Part shown: positions 53,701 through 63,057 of the stretch, one piece after another | Layout: every line of letters starts with the position of its first letter | Numbering within the stretch: position 1 is the stretch's first letter | Notes under the pieces: model-generated | Told to the model about the DNA's origin: nothing | What the model saw: only the letters and a program-made list of their open reading frames with translations | The model's database searches: none | Made by a program: the position numbers and the translations under genes | Assembly (NCBI GenBank): GCA_003326195.1 | Contig: LXQE01000075.1 | Location: forward strand, 73,917 to 137,916 | Source of the DNA: Nostoc punctiforme NIES-2108 | GTDB taxonomy: Bacteria; Cyanobacteriota; Cyanobacteriia; Cyanobacteriales; Nostocaceae | Reading direction: 5' to 3' | DNA: 64,000 nucleotides

Positions 53701-55776
53701 TCGTAATGAGAGAATAATTTTTACATAAGAGATATTTAAACATTCACTAAAAAATTTATAAAATTCTATTCTTTGTGTAGGAGGATTACTAACAAAGAAA
53801 AATTCTTCAAACTGGTCTAATATGATAACTATTGTATAATTGCGCTCACATGCTAGGCGAATTCTTTCTAGTATTATGGTGGGTGTAGAGTCAATATTAA
53901 CCGATATTCCTGTGTATGCTAGTGCTTGGTTAATACTGCTGCTTAAAATTGTTATCCAATCAGTATAAACAGACAAAACAATCGGTATAGGAATGCGTTC
54001 ACCGATAACTTTTCCCTTGAGTGCTGGGACTAAACCAGCTTTGAGAATTGAACTTTTACCGACACCTGATGGCCCATAAATAACTGTGAGTTTGTAGTCA
54101 GCGCGGGCAATTCTTTCAATTAAGCGATTGACATCTTGTTGCCGTCCAGAAGCAGATATTTCTTGAGCAATTTCTTCAGGAATAAACGGTATTTTGTGAG
54201 GTTCTAGTACTGGGTTAATTCTGGGGCGTTGTGGCTGTAATTGACTTGCTCCGATAAAGGCACGAAAGCCATACTGATGTTCTATTTTAATTTTTTCTTG
54301 CTTCAGCTTAAAGGCTTCTGTATAGTTATGACATTCAAAAAAGTAAAGCGATCGCAGTTCCTCTAAAATCTCTAAGTAAAGTAATGGCTGATGTTGTAGC
54401 TCACAAACTACCCTCGCCCATTCCAAGTTATTGATAGCTTCCTCGCACTCACCCAAATGCCGTTGTGTGCGTGCTAGCAAGAGAAGATACCAACTTTCTT
54501 GTTGTCGTCTTCGCAAAGCGTCTCGCAGAGAAACCTGTGTTACTTCTTCGGAGATAGAAAGTGCTGTATTTGCTAATTCATGAGCCAGTACCCAATTCGA
54601 TTCTGAAGCTGCCACATTTGCCAAAAAACCATAATTTTGAGCAACTTGTGCGGGAGTTCCATAAGTTTTATGTAGATGTAATGACTTTTGAGCTAATTCT
54701 TTTAAGTCATCCCAGGCTTGTAAGCGTTGCAGCATTTCACAAGCAGGCAAAATGAATTTAGCAACTAAGTCTTCTCTTTGTACCTCCTCCAATAGCTCCA
54801 AGCATTGTTTAAACCACGACAGAGCATGTTCGCAATAGCTACTAGTATTTTGGTATAAGTCTGCCATTCGGTGATAACAAAGCCCCAGGTGGAATAGTAC
54901 TATTGCTTGCTTGAGTAAAGATGAGGAGGGTATAGGTTGAGGACATGAGAGAGGCAAAGAAGAATTACTCTCCCACTCTGCTACTCTCCTCGCTTCCTGC
55001 TGCCATAATGCTAGGCTTCTTTGATAATTGGCTAAAGCACCATTAATTTGATCGTTGGCGTATTTATCTCGCCCCAATACAAACTCTAAACTAGCTTCTA
55101 ATCCTGGTGTTAATTTAACGCCATACAGGCGTAGTAAATCATTACGGGCTGATTCTATTTCGTGGCGGTGTTGCGACTTAGGATCTAAATCTAGGAAGGC
55201 ATTAGATAAAAACGTTTCAGCACCTGCTTCTAAAACTTTGGCAAATAGAGATTCTTCCTCTTGAGAGATCAAAGCAATTAAATCTGCTTTGGCCATTTCA
55301 AATTTAATCGTGGTTGCAGCCCAGCTTTTGAAATCAGGTGCTAATTTTGAAAGCAATGATGCTACTTCATCCTGTAGCCACAACACCACTGGAAATGGAA
55401 AAGTGGCAGCATAGATATCTCGTGCTTGGTTGATACCTGTAAGTAAGTTTTCCAGGTCGGTAGTTGACTCAATACCGAAAATCATTACAGCAGACGGTAA
55501 AGTGTCTGTAAGGACGGCAGGATTGTCTAAAGATAGTTCTGAGATTATTGTACTGTGTAAAGAAGTAGTCGATGGATTGAGAACGATTTCTTTGATATTA
55601 ATTTCTTTAGCGATCGAGCGAATATTCTCTAACATTTGCTCACGTAATCGCCCATAGTTGCATCGAACTAAAATCAGAGCAAATTGACCTTCGGAAAGTG
55701 CGACCGCTCTAATCAATCTTTGCAAAGTATGTTGATTTTCTTTGGTGTAGACGCGTAGCTGTTTGTCATTAGTCAT
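50728..55776 (-). CDS. STAND NTPase with TPR-like region, TM helix and 14 WD40 repeats
   Basis: A 1682-residue signalling-type protein. Order: N-terminal domain with a hidden NTPase-like or effector fold (about 1-210), TPR-like helices (about 220-500), nSTAND1-type NTPase with Walker A YGPSGVGKSSILKAGLVPAL (about 565) and Walker B VIILDQFEEFF, a membrane helix (AGAILAIMGGTIAALWW, about 952-968), and 14 WD40 units from about 1050 to 1650, enough for two seven-bladed propellers. Residues about 256-284 come from a repeat-like insert. Related STAND proteins act in regulated cell responses or defence. It lies 89 bp after a P-loop ATPase. Confidence 0.85.
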   Translation of the reverse strand: MTNDKQLRVYTKENQHTLQRLIRAVALSEGQFALILVRCNYGRLREQMLENIRSIAKEINIKEIVLNPSTTSLHSTIISELSLDNPAVLTDTLPSAVMIFGIESTTDLENLLTGINQARDIYAATFPFPVVLWLQDEVASLLSKLAPDFKSWAATTIKFEMAKADLIALISQEEESLFAKVLEAGAETFLSNAFLDLDPKSQHRHEIESARNDLLRLYGVKLTPGLEASLEFVLGRDKYANDQINGALANYQRSLALWQQEARRVAEWESNSSLPLSCPQPIPSSSLLKQAIVLFHLGLCYHRMADLYQNTSSYCEHALSWFKQCLELLEEVQREDLVAKFILPACEMLQRLQAWDDLKELAQKSLHLHKTYGTPAQVAQNYGFLANVAASESNWVLAHELANTALSISEEVTQVSLRDALRRRQQESWYLLLLARTQRHLGECEEAINNLEWARVVCELQHQPLLYLEILEELRSLYFFECHNYTEAFKLKQEKIKIEHQYGFRAFIGASQLQPQRPRINPVLEPHKIPFIPEEIAQEISASGRQQDVNRLIERIARADYKLTVIYGPSGVGKSSILKAGLVPALKGKVIGERIPIPIVLSVYTDWITILSSSINQALAYTGISVNIDSTPTIILERIRLACERNYTIVIILDQFEEFFFVSNPPTQRIEFYKFFSECLNISYVKIILSLREDYLHHLLEFERLSQKNSTGLYDLGVINKNILDKDIRYYLGKFSSRDAKAIIHSLTQRSHYELSEELINRLVQDLTGELDEVHPIELQIVGAQLQIENITTLAEYKLCGGSAKLVERWLGEVIKDCGQENEELSWKLLFELTDEKGTRPLKTKADLAAALVNNYDIDTISSFDKVGELILEILVGSGLVLRVREELGDRYQLVHDYLVEPIRQKNNYGMLAELEKIKLEKTRAEAAQQLSQKQLNLVLQRRLREARIAGAILAIMGGTIAALWWQADLQKRAAVRQTLRAERSETNLNIGVITAASEALFASNKEFDALLESLRAWRGLKQADGVEPDTRMRVVTALQQAVYGVTEVNRLEGHTDIVWGVTFSPDGQLIASGSRDQTVKLWHPDGTLLQTLKGHTDAVTCVSFSPDGQTLASASLDKTVKIWRKNSVTGEFDPKPYKTLKGHKDWVYSVNFSPDGELLATGSKDKTVKLWRKDGSLVKILRGHRGWVNWVNFSPDGQFIASASDDKTVKIWRRDGSLVTTLRGHKQGVIVSIFSPDSKFLASAGRDKTVKLWRRESSNTKDGFDFFPYKTLRQHNGTVWSLSFSSDSKKFASAGEDNTINLWSITGNLLKTFKGHSDAVVSIAFSPKNKLLASGSFDKSVKLWSLDAPRPSMLQGHRDRVLSVAWSPDGQMLASGSSDRTVKLWQRYTSNGEVKTRLYKTLVGHTNKVPSVSFDPKGKMLASGSYDKTVKLWRLDGTLIMTLHGHSDSVMSVNFSPDGQFLASASKDKTVKLWNREGKLLKTLVGHQGWVNSVNFSPDGHVLASASDDQTVKLWRRDGTLLKTFSPHDSWVLGVSFSPTDELLASASWDNTVKLWRRDGTLLKTLLKGYSDSVNAVTFSPNGELLAAASWDSTVKLWSRDGKLIKSLNGHRAPVLSVSFSPDGQTLASASDDNTIILWNLHLDDLLVRGCNWVGDYLKHNHNLEERDRFLCDGITRTNPF

Positions 55777-55779
55777 TGG

Positions 55780-55862
55780 ATATGGGGCTGGACATTAGGT
55801 ATTGGATATAGGGCATTGGTCATTTGTTAGTGAACTAATGACCAATGACAAATGACAATTGA
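55780..55862. repeat. STRR between the ATPase and STAND genes
   Basis: TTGGATATGGGG/ATTGGATATAGGGCATT-type units, then CATTTGTTAGTGAACTAATG and its inverse ACCAATGACAAATGACAATT. Confidence 0.65.
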
Positions 55863-55865
55863 CTG

Positions 55866-57197
55866 TTACTTGTTTTGTTGCCAAGCTAAAACTTTTTCCG
55901 TTTCAGCCAAGGCTGGACTGATGCCAAACCAGCGCCCCGTAGGATCGCGATATTCAAACAGATACATGCTTCTTAGTAAGCTCTGATAGTCAGACTCACC
56001 TTTAACTCTCTGCTGCTGTACTACTTCAAACAATAATTCCCACTGGGACTCATCAATAGCTAATAGCAGATCGTCGCGGTAGTCCTTAATCACGGCTTCT
56101 AAGCAATCTCTAGAAAAAGGCGGATCTTGTCGTTGCAGGCAGCTATAAAGTAAGCCCAATAAGTTACGAATGTGACCACCACTAACGCGGCATAGACGAT
56201 CCAAGGTTTGGGAGTGATCGAATAATTCTGTAATTAATAAAAGTCTGCTATTCAAAGGAACTTCTGGAAAAGCTCTAGCTAGAACTAACTGGCGTACTAG
56301 TGACATTCCTGGTTCGTAGTCACTGCCATCTCTTTGCCGGACTAATACCATCGGCAGTACTTTTGGTGCAATCCCTCCCCCCAGACGATTTTTCAGTGTC
56401 TCATACTCATTGGAGAAAATTAACGTTAAGGGAATTGTGTAAACTAGGTGGCATTTAAGTCGCCGTAACTGTTCGCCTCGGTCAATAAAGAGATATTCTG
56501 GTTGCGATCGCCCGGATGCTAAGGGACGCATATCCACTCGATCCAAATTATCTACAATCACTACCAGTCCTTTTTGACCCCTGAGCTTTAGCTGTTCAAC
56601 AGCCTTTTCTAAAATCTCTTCGTTAATCGCTTGCAAAATACTATTGGTTCGCGGTTCCAGATATTGTCTTAGTTGATTCCGCATCTGGGTGCTATCTTTG
56701 GTTTTGGCGGTAATTTTGGCAATACCCAAGGACAACTCTGCTTGTCCAGAAAGCTCTATGGGGCTTTGCAAAAAATCGCCTACTTCTTTAAACAAATTAG
56801 TAAAGTAACCAGGTTTGAGTTTGATGCTAATACTTTCTAAACTGGCACTGACTTGACGGGCTACACTCAGCAAAATATCGCTGATATCAATATCCGCCAT
56901 ATCTAAGTCTTGACTAGACTCAAAATAAACCACATGAAATCCTGCCAATTCTAGTTCTGTCTTAAGGCGCTGCAATTCCGTTGACTTACCGCAGCCGATA
57001 TGACCCGTAAATAACTGACAGGTTGGCTCATCAGGAGAAATCCGAATGATAGTTCGTTGCAATTCTTCGACAATCTTGCAACCACGTACATCAGCAAAAT
57101 CTATGTAATACTGCCGATCTAGTACGTTACTTATATTTAGCGTGTAGCTAGGGTTACATGCTTTATAAAAACGTGACAAATTTAATGTCGTTTTCAT
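55866..57197 (-). CDS. P-loop ATPase partner of the STAND protein
   Basis: A 443-residue ATPase. Walker A: FTGHIGCGKSTELQRLKTEL (about 63-82). Walker B-type: KGLVVIVDNLDRVD (about 214). A later helical part (LDRLCRVSGGHIRNLLGLL) resembles the sensor/winged region of AAA/Orc-like or NACHT-like proteins. The tail (YLFEYRDPTGRWFGISPALA) looks like the winged-helix end of such ATPases. It is upstream of and co-oriented with the STAND/WD40 gene, so the two probably work together. No effector such as a nuclease is seen, so its role in defence or regulation is open. Confidence 0.75.
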   Translation of the reverse strand: MKTTLNLSRFYKACNPSYTLNISNVLDRQYYIDFADVRGCKIVEELQRTIIRISPDEPTCQLFTGHIGCGKSTELQRLKTELELAGFHVVYFESSQDLDMADIDISDILLSVARQVSASLESISIKLKPGYFTNLFKEVGDFLQSPIELSGQAELSLGIAKITAKTKDSTQMRNQLRQYLEPRTNSILQAINEEILEKAVEQLKLRGQKGLVVIVDNLDRVDMRPLASGRSQPEYLFIDRGEQLRRLKCHLVYTIPLTLIFSNEYETLKNRLGGGIAPKVLPMVLVRQRDGSDYEPGMSLVRQLVLARAFPEVPLNSRLLLITELFDHSQTLDRLCRVSGGHIRNLLGLLYSCLQRQDPPFSRDCLEAVIKDYRDDLLLAIDESQWELLFEVVQQQRVKGESDYQSLLRSMYLFEYRDPTGRWFGISPALAETEKVLAWQQNK

Positions 57198-57404
57198 GTA
57201 TGTAGAGGTTTATGTAGATGCAGCTTAGTTTGGATTTTTTATACAATAAATCCCTATCTAGGATGTAGATACAGGATTGACTCACAAGGTAGTAGTGTCT
57301 TGCAAAAGACAGCGCTTGTTGCCAGATTACTGTCAGTAGTATGGTAGAGATTTAATTGACCCTAATAGTGAATGGCACTAAGATAATGCAAACCCATTAT
57401 CTAC

Positions 57405-57550
57405 AAAGCTTTGGGGTGTGGGGTGTAGGGTGTGGGGTATAGTGACGTTCGCGCCAGCGTTATGTAGCAAAGAAATTTGTTTATGTTCGCCCTTATTTTT
57501 ACTTTTCTTGATTTTTTTCGAACCTACACCCTACCCTCTATACCCATACC
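57405..57550. repeat. Inverted GGGTGTGGGGTGTAGGG repeat
   Basis: GGGGTGTAGGGTGTGGGGTA (about 57417-57438) and CCTACACCCTACCCTCTATA (about 57523-57542) are imperfect inverses around an AT-rich centre. The rest of 57198-58023 shows no supported gene. Confidence 0.5.
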
Positions 57551-58023
57551 TGGCAAGGATTTCATCTTTTATTGGTACCGTTCGACCTGTCAGGTCTTAA
57601 GCATATTTGTCCTTTTTACACCTGTCATTGAGGTTTTGACAATCTCTTCCTTCTGTTCGACCTGCAACAAAATTATATGGCTGAGGAATTAAGTAAAAAA
57701 AGCTACAAATTTTCATGGTTCTCAGTTTAGATAGCTGATGGGTGTGACTGGTATGAATTATAGCAAGGTATACAGAGATCCAGGAATACTTGTGTATCAT
57801 TTCACATTCTATTTGTCAAGAAAGCAAAATCCTACACATCTCAATTAATATTTTGTAATCTTTAAGGAAAAATCTTTAAAAATAACTTGTCAAAAAGACT
57901 ACAGTCAGTTAAAAATGGACACCGGAAACTTTAATAGGACTAATTACTAGCGCCATAATCATTGTGCAGTTACTGTAAAGTGTTACTAAAAATAAAAAAA
58001 GTCTTGAGGAGAGCGGCTAAAAG

Positions 58024-58101
58024 ATGCCAACAGTGTTTACTGAAATTAATAATGATACGAGCTTGTCAAGGAATTTAGATTGCAATCAAAAAGGGGTGTG
58101 A
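58024..58101 (+). CDS. Possible leader peptide before ftsQ, 25 aa
   Basis: ATG at 58024 after TTGAGGAGAGC, a good ribosome-binding site. It reads MPTVFTEINNDTSLSRNLDC plus NQKGV and stops with TGA directly before the ftsQ ATG, in the same frame. It could be a translated leader that couples to ftsQ, or the old N terminus of FtsQ cut off by a stop. Confidence 0.4.
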   Translation: MPTVFTEINNDTSLSRNLDCNQKGV

Positions 58102-58935
58102 ATGGCTGGCATAATATCAGTTTCCCGCACGCATATAGCCCAGCGTCGTCAGAAATTGCGTCGGCAGCGGCAGATGAGAATTATTCAAGCTATTTGGCGA
58201 ACCTTTGCCATTACTGGTTTGGCAGGTGGATTGTTCTGGGTGGCAGTCCAACCGGTGTGGATGCTAAAGGCTCCCAAACAAATAGTGATGAAATCAGGGA
58301 ATAAATTGCTGTCGGATCAAACAACTCAGTCATTGTTGGTGCTGTCTTACCCTCAGTCTTTGTGGCGGATTGAACCGTCAGCGATCGCTAACTCTTTGAA
58401 GAAACAACCAACTATTGCTCAAGCGATCGTCAGACGGCGCCTGTTTCCTCCTGGATTAATCATTGAAATCCAAGAACGAGTACCTGTAGCAGTAACTCAA
58501 ACACGTAGTAACAAAAAAGTAACTATCGGTTTGCTAGATGCAAGTGGGGCCTGGATGCCTTTAGAAAAATACACATCACTGAATCCCACTAGGAAACTAC
58601 CCAATCTCAGAGTAATTGGTTCGCCAAATCAATACTGCCTCTACTGGCCTCAAATTCATGAAGCTGTCAGCCAAAGTCTCGTGAAAGTCATGGAAATTGA
58701 TTGCCAAAATCCAACAAATTTAATTTTGAAAACAGAACTAGGAAATGTGCATCTCGGTGTTCCAGGCCCCCAGTTGTCTGAACAAATTAAGGTACTCGCC
58801 CAAATGCGCCATTTAGCAACAAAATTCAATTCCGGTCAAATAGAGTATATTGATCTGAAAAATCCCGAATCTCCATTAGTACAAATGAACCAAAAAGACC
58901 AAAACTTAACTCCCAAAATCCCTAAAAACATTTAG
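58102..58935 (+). CDS. ftsQ: Cell division protein FtsQ (POTRA domain)
   Basis: A bitopic inner-membrane division protein. A basic cytoplasmic start (AQRRQKLRRQRQMRIIQAIW), one membrane helix (about 33-50), then the periplasmic POTRA domain (GNKLLSDQTTQSLLVLSYPQ, LWRIEPSAIANSLKKQPTIA, AIVRRRLFPPGLIIEIQERV, PVAV) and a beta domain. It lies about 1.07 kb upstream of ftsZ on the same strand. The ATG at 58102 immediately follows the TGA of a 25-codon leader ORF and has AGGGG just upstream. Confidence 0.88.
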   Translation: MAGIISVSRTHIAQRRQKLRRQRQMRIIQAIWRTFAITGLAGGLFWVAVQPVWMLKAPKQIVMKSGNKLLSDQTTQSLLVLSYPQSLWRIEPSAIANSLKKQPTIAQAIVRRRLFPPGLIIEIQERVPVAVTQTRSNKKVTIGLLDASGAWMPLEKYTSLNPTRKLPNLRVIGSPNQYCLYWPQIHEAVSQSLVKVMEIDCQNPTNLILKTELGNVHLGVPGPQLSEQIKVLAQMRHLATKFNSGQIEYIDLKNPESPLVQMNQKDQNLTPKIPKNI

Positions 58936-59660
58936 TATGTTTATTATTTTGATAGCTCTTAGTAAATTAAGAAGCTTTATGCTGATAAATATATTTATTA
59001 TTTTCAGTTTTCCAGCAAATCGCCCGAAAATCGGCATTAACTTCTAATTAAAATGAGAAGATCAATCATAAAATCTCCATTGGGAGTAACAGACCCTCAA
59101 TTGTTACCCTAACATCTAATAGTAGGGTGCAAGATGTCAGACAATCTAATGATGGTCTATGGCGTGTAAAACGCCTTGTGTCCATATATTCTTTGACTAA
59201 ACCCAGTACAAAAAAGAGAAAGTTGCTTGAGCTTTTCATTCAGATTCAGACTCGTGAGCAGAGGGTACTGATGAGAACGGTTTACGCCGCCATCCCAGTG
59301 CAGAGGCAAAAGGCTCTGACTTTGGTTTGTGTGAGGACACTTCCAAAGACAGTTTACCGAAGTTTCAATCTGTAACGATACCGCCCAAAGTTGCGTAAGC
59401 ATTGTTTCTGGGCAATAAGTTTGGACTAATCTGTGCCGTAATTCCTATTAGGTGACGAACTTCTTAGGAAATCTTGATTTGTTGACCGCACTAGTGAGTG
59501 TTCTTGTAGGATAGACTATTGCTCCAATAAAGTGTCCATTGAGACCACCCAAACAACAAATTAATCAGCTATAGTCTGACAAGTAAATTCTTGCTTAGTT
59601 TAACCTTAAGAATAAGTAAGTAGAAGGTAAATTTTGTGTCTAAAGTTGCAATCATCCCCA

Positions 59661-59948
59661 ATGGTGAAATCTATTAACAATATTATTATTGAGGCAGAGA
59701 AGATACGCTGTAGTGTGTCTTTACAAGTTATACCCTCTGCTGAGAATAATGAAGAGATTAATGTCTGGTTGAAGTTATACAGGTCAGTTTTAGATAAATA
59801 TAGGTATACTTCTCTAGAATTGGCTGTGCGATCGGCTGTGTTAAAAGCTTATCCCATAGCAAATTTTCGCACTGCCAATTCTGTTAGGCTTGGCAGTAGT
59901 GAAAACAATAAAGAACAACGCCACAGTATTGTGGCATTGTCAAACTAA
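59661..59948 (+). CDS. Hypothetical small protein upstream of ftsZ
   Basis: An ORF of 95 residues from the ATG at 59661 (104 from a TTG at 59634 with AAGG nearby). It begins MVKSINNIIIEAEKIRCSVS, has EINVWLKLYRSVLDKYRYTS, then a Ser/Asn-rich tail. It is not recognised. Amino acid composition and lack of an antisense gene make it possible, but the start has little support. It lies 60 bp before ftsZ in the same direction. From 58936 to 59633 I see no supported gene. Confidence 0.4.
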   Translation: MVKSINNIIIEAEKIRCSVSLQVIPSAENNEEINVWLKLYRSVLDKYRYTSLELAVRSAVLKAYPIANFRTANSVRLGSSENNKEQRHSIVALSN

Positions 59949-60008
59949 AGTTGACTATTAGGTGAATAACACCTGAAAAAGTCGTTTATCTACCCTTTCA
60001 CAAATCCA

Positions 60009-61328
60009 ATGACACTTGATAATAACCAAGGACTTAACTATAAAAATTCCCAATCTACGGGACAGCCAGGGTTCTCTCTGGCAGTTAACTCGACCAATCC
60101 CTTTAATAACAACTCTGGGCTGAACTTCGGGCAAAATCACGATAATAAGAAAATTTCTCCGGAAAATAGCCGAATTGGCGAGATTGTTCCTGGTCGGGTC
60201 GCCAACATCAAAGTGATTGGTGTCGGTGGTGGCGGTGGCAATGCTGTTAACCGCATGATCGAGTCTGATGTATCTGGGGTAGAGTTTTGGTCAATTAACA
60301 CTGATGCCCAAGCTCTTACCTTAGCTGGCGCTCCAAGTCGATTACAAATTGGGCAGAAGCTAACACGGGGTTTAGGAGCAGGTGGTAATCCTGCTATCGG
60401 TCAAAAGGCAGCTGAGGAATCACGGGACGAAATTGCTACGGCTTTAGAGGGTGCAGATTTAGTATTTATCACTGCTGGTATGGGGGGTGGTACTGGGACA
60501 GGTGCAGCACCAATCGTGGCAGAAGTGGCCAAAGAAATGGGCGCTCTAACTGTTGGTGTAGTCACACGTCCATTTGTTTTTGAGGGACGCCGCCGCACCA
60601 GTCAAGCGGAACAAGGTATTGAAGGACTAAAAAGTAGAGTAGATACACTGATCATTATCCCCAACAACAAACTGCTGGAAGTGATCCCCGAACAAACACC
60701 TGTGCAAGAAGCTTTTCGCTATGCAGATGATGTGTTGCGTCAAGGGGTGCAAGGTATTTCTGATATCATCACCATCCCCGGTTTGGTAAACGTTGACTTT
60801 GCTGATGTTCGAGCTGTGATGGCAGATGCAGGTTCGGCTTTGATGGGAATAGGGGTTAGCTCTGGAAAATCCAGAGCTAGAGAAGCTGCGATCGCGGCTA
60901 TTTCTTCACCATTACTAGAGTGTTCTATTGAAGGCGCTAGAGGAGTTGTATTTAATATTACAGGTGGTACTGACCTGACTTTGCATGAAGTAAATGCAGC
61001 CGCAGAAGCAATTTATGAGGTAGTCGATCCCAACGCCAATATTATTTTTGGGGCTGTAATTGATGACAGGCTCCAAGGTGAGGTAAGAATTACTGTAATT
61101 GCCACCGGATTTACAGGTGAAGTGCAAGCTGCGGTACAACAAAGCGTGGCTAACGTTCGAGTAGCACCTAATACTTCAAAGCGTCCAACAACACAGCAAC
61201 CCACTGTTAATCCCTCAACCTCGACTCCAAGTTCAGCTCCAACTCCAACTCCAATTCCAGAACCAAAAGAAAAACCTGGATTAGATATACCTGATTTTCT
61301 GAGAAACCGACGTACACCAAGGAATTAA
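60009..61328 (+). CDS. ftsZ: Cell division protein FtsZ
   Basis: Tubulin-like GTPase that forms the division ring. Residues about 1-55 are a variable Asn-rich N-terminal extension found in filamentous cyanobacteria. The GTPase core starts at [20 protein letters not shown], with the tubulin signature [20 protein letters not shown] (about 158-177) and the synergy motif [21 protein letters not shown] Pro/Thr-rich linker (about 395-420) leads to the C-terminal partner-binding tail ([16 protein letters not shown]). Length 439. Start ATG at 60009. Confidence 0.95.
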   Translation: MTLDNNQGLNYKNSQSTGQPGFSLAVNSTNPFNNNSGLNFGQNHDNKKISPENSRIGEIVPGRVANIKVIGVGGGGGNAVNRMIESDVSGVEFWSINTDAQALTLAGAPSRLQIGQKLTRGLGAGGNPAIGQKAAEESRDEIATALEGADLVFITAGMGGGTGTGAAPIVAEVAKEMGALTVGVVTRPFVFEGRRRTSQAEQGIEGLKSRVDTLIIIPNNKLLEVIPEQTPVQEAFRYADDVLRQGVQGISDIITIPGLVNVDFADVRAVMADAGSALMGIGVSSGKSRAREAAIAAISSPLLECSIEGARGVVFNITGGTDLTLHEVNAAAEAIYEVVDPNANIIFGAVIDDRLQGEVRITVIATGFTGEVQAAVQQSVANVRVAPNTSKRPTTQQPTVNPSTSTPSSAPTPTPIPEPKEKPGLDIPDFLRNRRTPRN

Positions 61329-61372
61329 AAGATTTTAAATTTGGGATTTTAGATTAACTTAGCAGTCTCAGG

Positions 61373-61483
61373 TCAGACTAAACGCTGTATAAAATCTGCT
61401 ACTTCCAGCCGGGTTTTACCAAGGGCAGGAATAAGCAATCTTTTGCCATACCAATTTTGCCAATTGGTAAAAAAACTTGTCAA
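61373..61483 (-). CDS. Tiny ORF or gene remnant after ftsZ
   Basis: A minus-strand frame from a TTG at 61483 reads LTSFFTNWQNWYGKRLLIPA, then LGKTRLEVADFIQRLV and a stop. The composition is protein-like, but the start is not ATG and no ribosome-binding site is clear. It may be a very small protein or the tail of a lost gene. Confidence 0.3.
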   Translation of the reverse strand: MTSFFTNWQNWYGKRLLIPALGKTRLEVADFIQRLV

Positions 61484-61610
61484 CGCTACTTTATAGAATT
61501 AATTTGGGCAGGAGTCTACTGGCTTGCATGTCCAGCTATGCTTTCAGAACAAAACAATAGGAATGCCTGCCCAACTATGGATGCATCACCGATAGCACAG
61601 TGTTAGCGAG

Positions 61611-61642
61611 TCTTCTCCCAAAGGGAGACGCTACGCGAACGC
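61611..61642. repeat. Nostoc palindromic repeat
   Basis: TCTTCTCCCAAAGGGAGACG followed by CTACGCGAACGC; same type as at 1459 and 45683. It is in the 518-bp gap between ftsZ and gshB. Confidence 0.6.
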
Positions 61643-61846
61643 TTAGAGCGAGTCATCGAGCGTCACTAGCGTCACAGCCAATCATAGAAATGAATGCATC
61701 TACCCCTCGCGATCCACTAAACTTATATTCCGTATAAGTAAATATATTTACTTAAAACAAGTAGCTTAGGGAACGAGCCTACGCAAGTGTGCAAAAGAAG
61801 TCTGTTTGCTGGAGAATAGGACATCAAACAAAAAAATAAATGTAAA

Positions 61847-62821
61847 TTATTTTTGAATTTTTAGTGTCTGTTCAATCCATTGAATAACCTGATGACCAAG
61901 GCGAGTACCATCTAGGCGGTCAATCTCACGAATGCCGGTAGGACTAGTGACGTTAACTTCAGTTAGGTAGCCACCGATAACGTCAATACCCACAAAAATT
62001 AAGCCGTCTTGGCGTAAGCGTTCGGCTAGTTGGGTACAAATTTCATACTCTCTTGGGGTAATTTCGGTTTGAGCGACTGTACCACCAGTTGCCATATTAT
62101 TGCGAAAATCAGTTCCACTAGAGAGGCGATTGAGGGCACCAATTGGTTCACCATTGAGCAAGATGATTCGTTTATCTCCTTCTTTTGCCTCCGGTAAATA
62201 GGTTTGTACCATTACTGGCACTTTACCTTGGAGAGTACTGAGTTCAACAATAGAGTTAAAATTGCGATCGCCTGATTGCAAAAACAAAATTCCTTCGCCA
62301 GCTTTATTACCCAGTGGTTTGAGAACCCCAGCCCCCTTTGCTTCCACAAATTGCCGGATAAATTGCTTATCAGCACTGACAATCGTTTCTGGAATCGCTT
62401 TAGTAAACTGGAGGGCGTACATTTTTTCATTTGCCCCTCGGATGCCACTGGGACTGTTAATCACCAGGGTTTTATTTTGGTCAATGTAATCGAGAATGTA
62501 GGTAGCATATAGGTAGGAATCATTGACAGGTGGATCTGTCCGCATAAATACGGCGTCCATTGTCTCTAAAGAAGTTAAGAAGGAATCGCTCAACTTATAC
62601 CAAGAATTTACTGCTACCCAGCGTCCCTCCGTCAACTGCACTGGTACAAGTTCGACTCGCTGTAGGACAGCCCAAGCTTTGCCCTCCACCACACTCAGCA
62701 GATTTGCCTGAGTCACCCAAACTTCATGTCCCAGAATTTGCGCTGCTTCAATTAGGGCAACACTGGTATCATGACACGGGTCAAGTAGATGGATGGAATC
62801 AATGATAAAAGCCAGTTTCAC
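61847..62821 (-). CDS. gshB: Glutathione synthetase
   Basis: Joins gamma-glutamylcysteine and glycine with ATP. It is an ATP-grasp enzyme of 324 residues: MKLAFIIDSIHLLDPCHDTS, VFMRTDPPVNDSYLYATYIL, INSPSGIRGANEKMYALQF, KPLGNKAGEGILFL, VQTYLPEAKEGDKRIILLNG, and GGYLTEVNVTSPTGIREIDR. All family signatures are present. It lies 236 bp after grxC on the same strand; the two serve glutathione metabolism. Confidence 0.94.
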   Translation of the reverse strand: MKLAFIIDSIHLLDPCHDTSVALIEAAQILGHEVWVTQANLLSVVEGKAWAVLQRVELVPVQLTEGRWVAVNSWYKLSDSFLTSLETMDAVFMRTDPPVNDSYLYATYILDYIDQNKTLVINSPSGIRGANEKMYALQFTKAIPETIVSADKQFIRQFVEAKGAGVLKPLGNKAGEGILFLQSGDRNFNSIVELSTLQGKVPVMVQTYLPEAKEGDKRIILLNGEPIGALNRLSSGTDFRNNMATGGTVAQTEITPREYEICTQLAERLRQDGLIFVGIDVIGGYLTEVNVTSPTGIREIDRLDGTRLGHQVIQWIEQTLKIQK

Positions 62822-63057
62822 CCTTTATACCTCAATCACCAAGAAATTAAATGGTTATTCAATTATTATCCCTTGATGATCTTAGCAATTGACGTACATC
62901 TGTACTACTGAGTAGAACTGGAGGGTAAAGTCTTGTGGACAGATATCGGTTTTGTCAGGAAAAAGCCCGTAGACAAGGTAGCACGTTGTTTTTCTATAGT
63001 TGTAGCGACTGCCGTGTAATTTGCAGCGGCTTGTCGCTAGTGCAATACCTTCTGAAT

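Noticed and set aside
59127..59375. ORFs on both strands between ftsQ and ftsZ
   Set aside because: Overlapping frames of similar length on both strands, with basic low-quality composition; neither looks like a protein.
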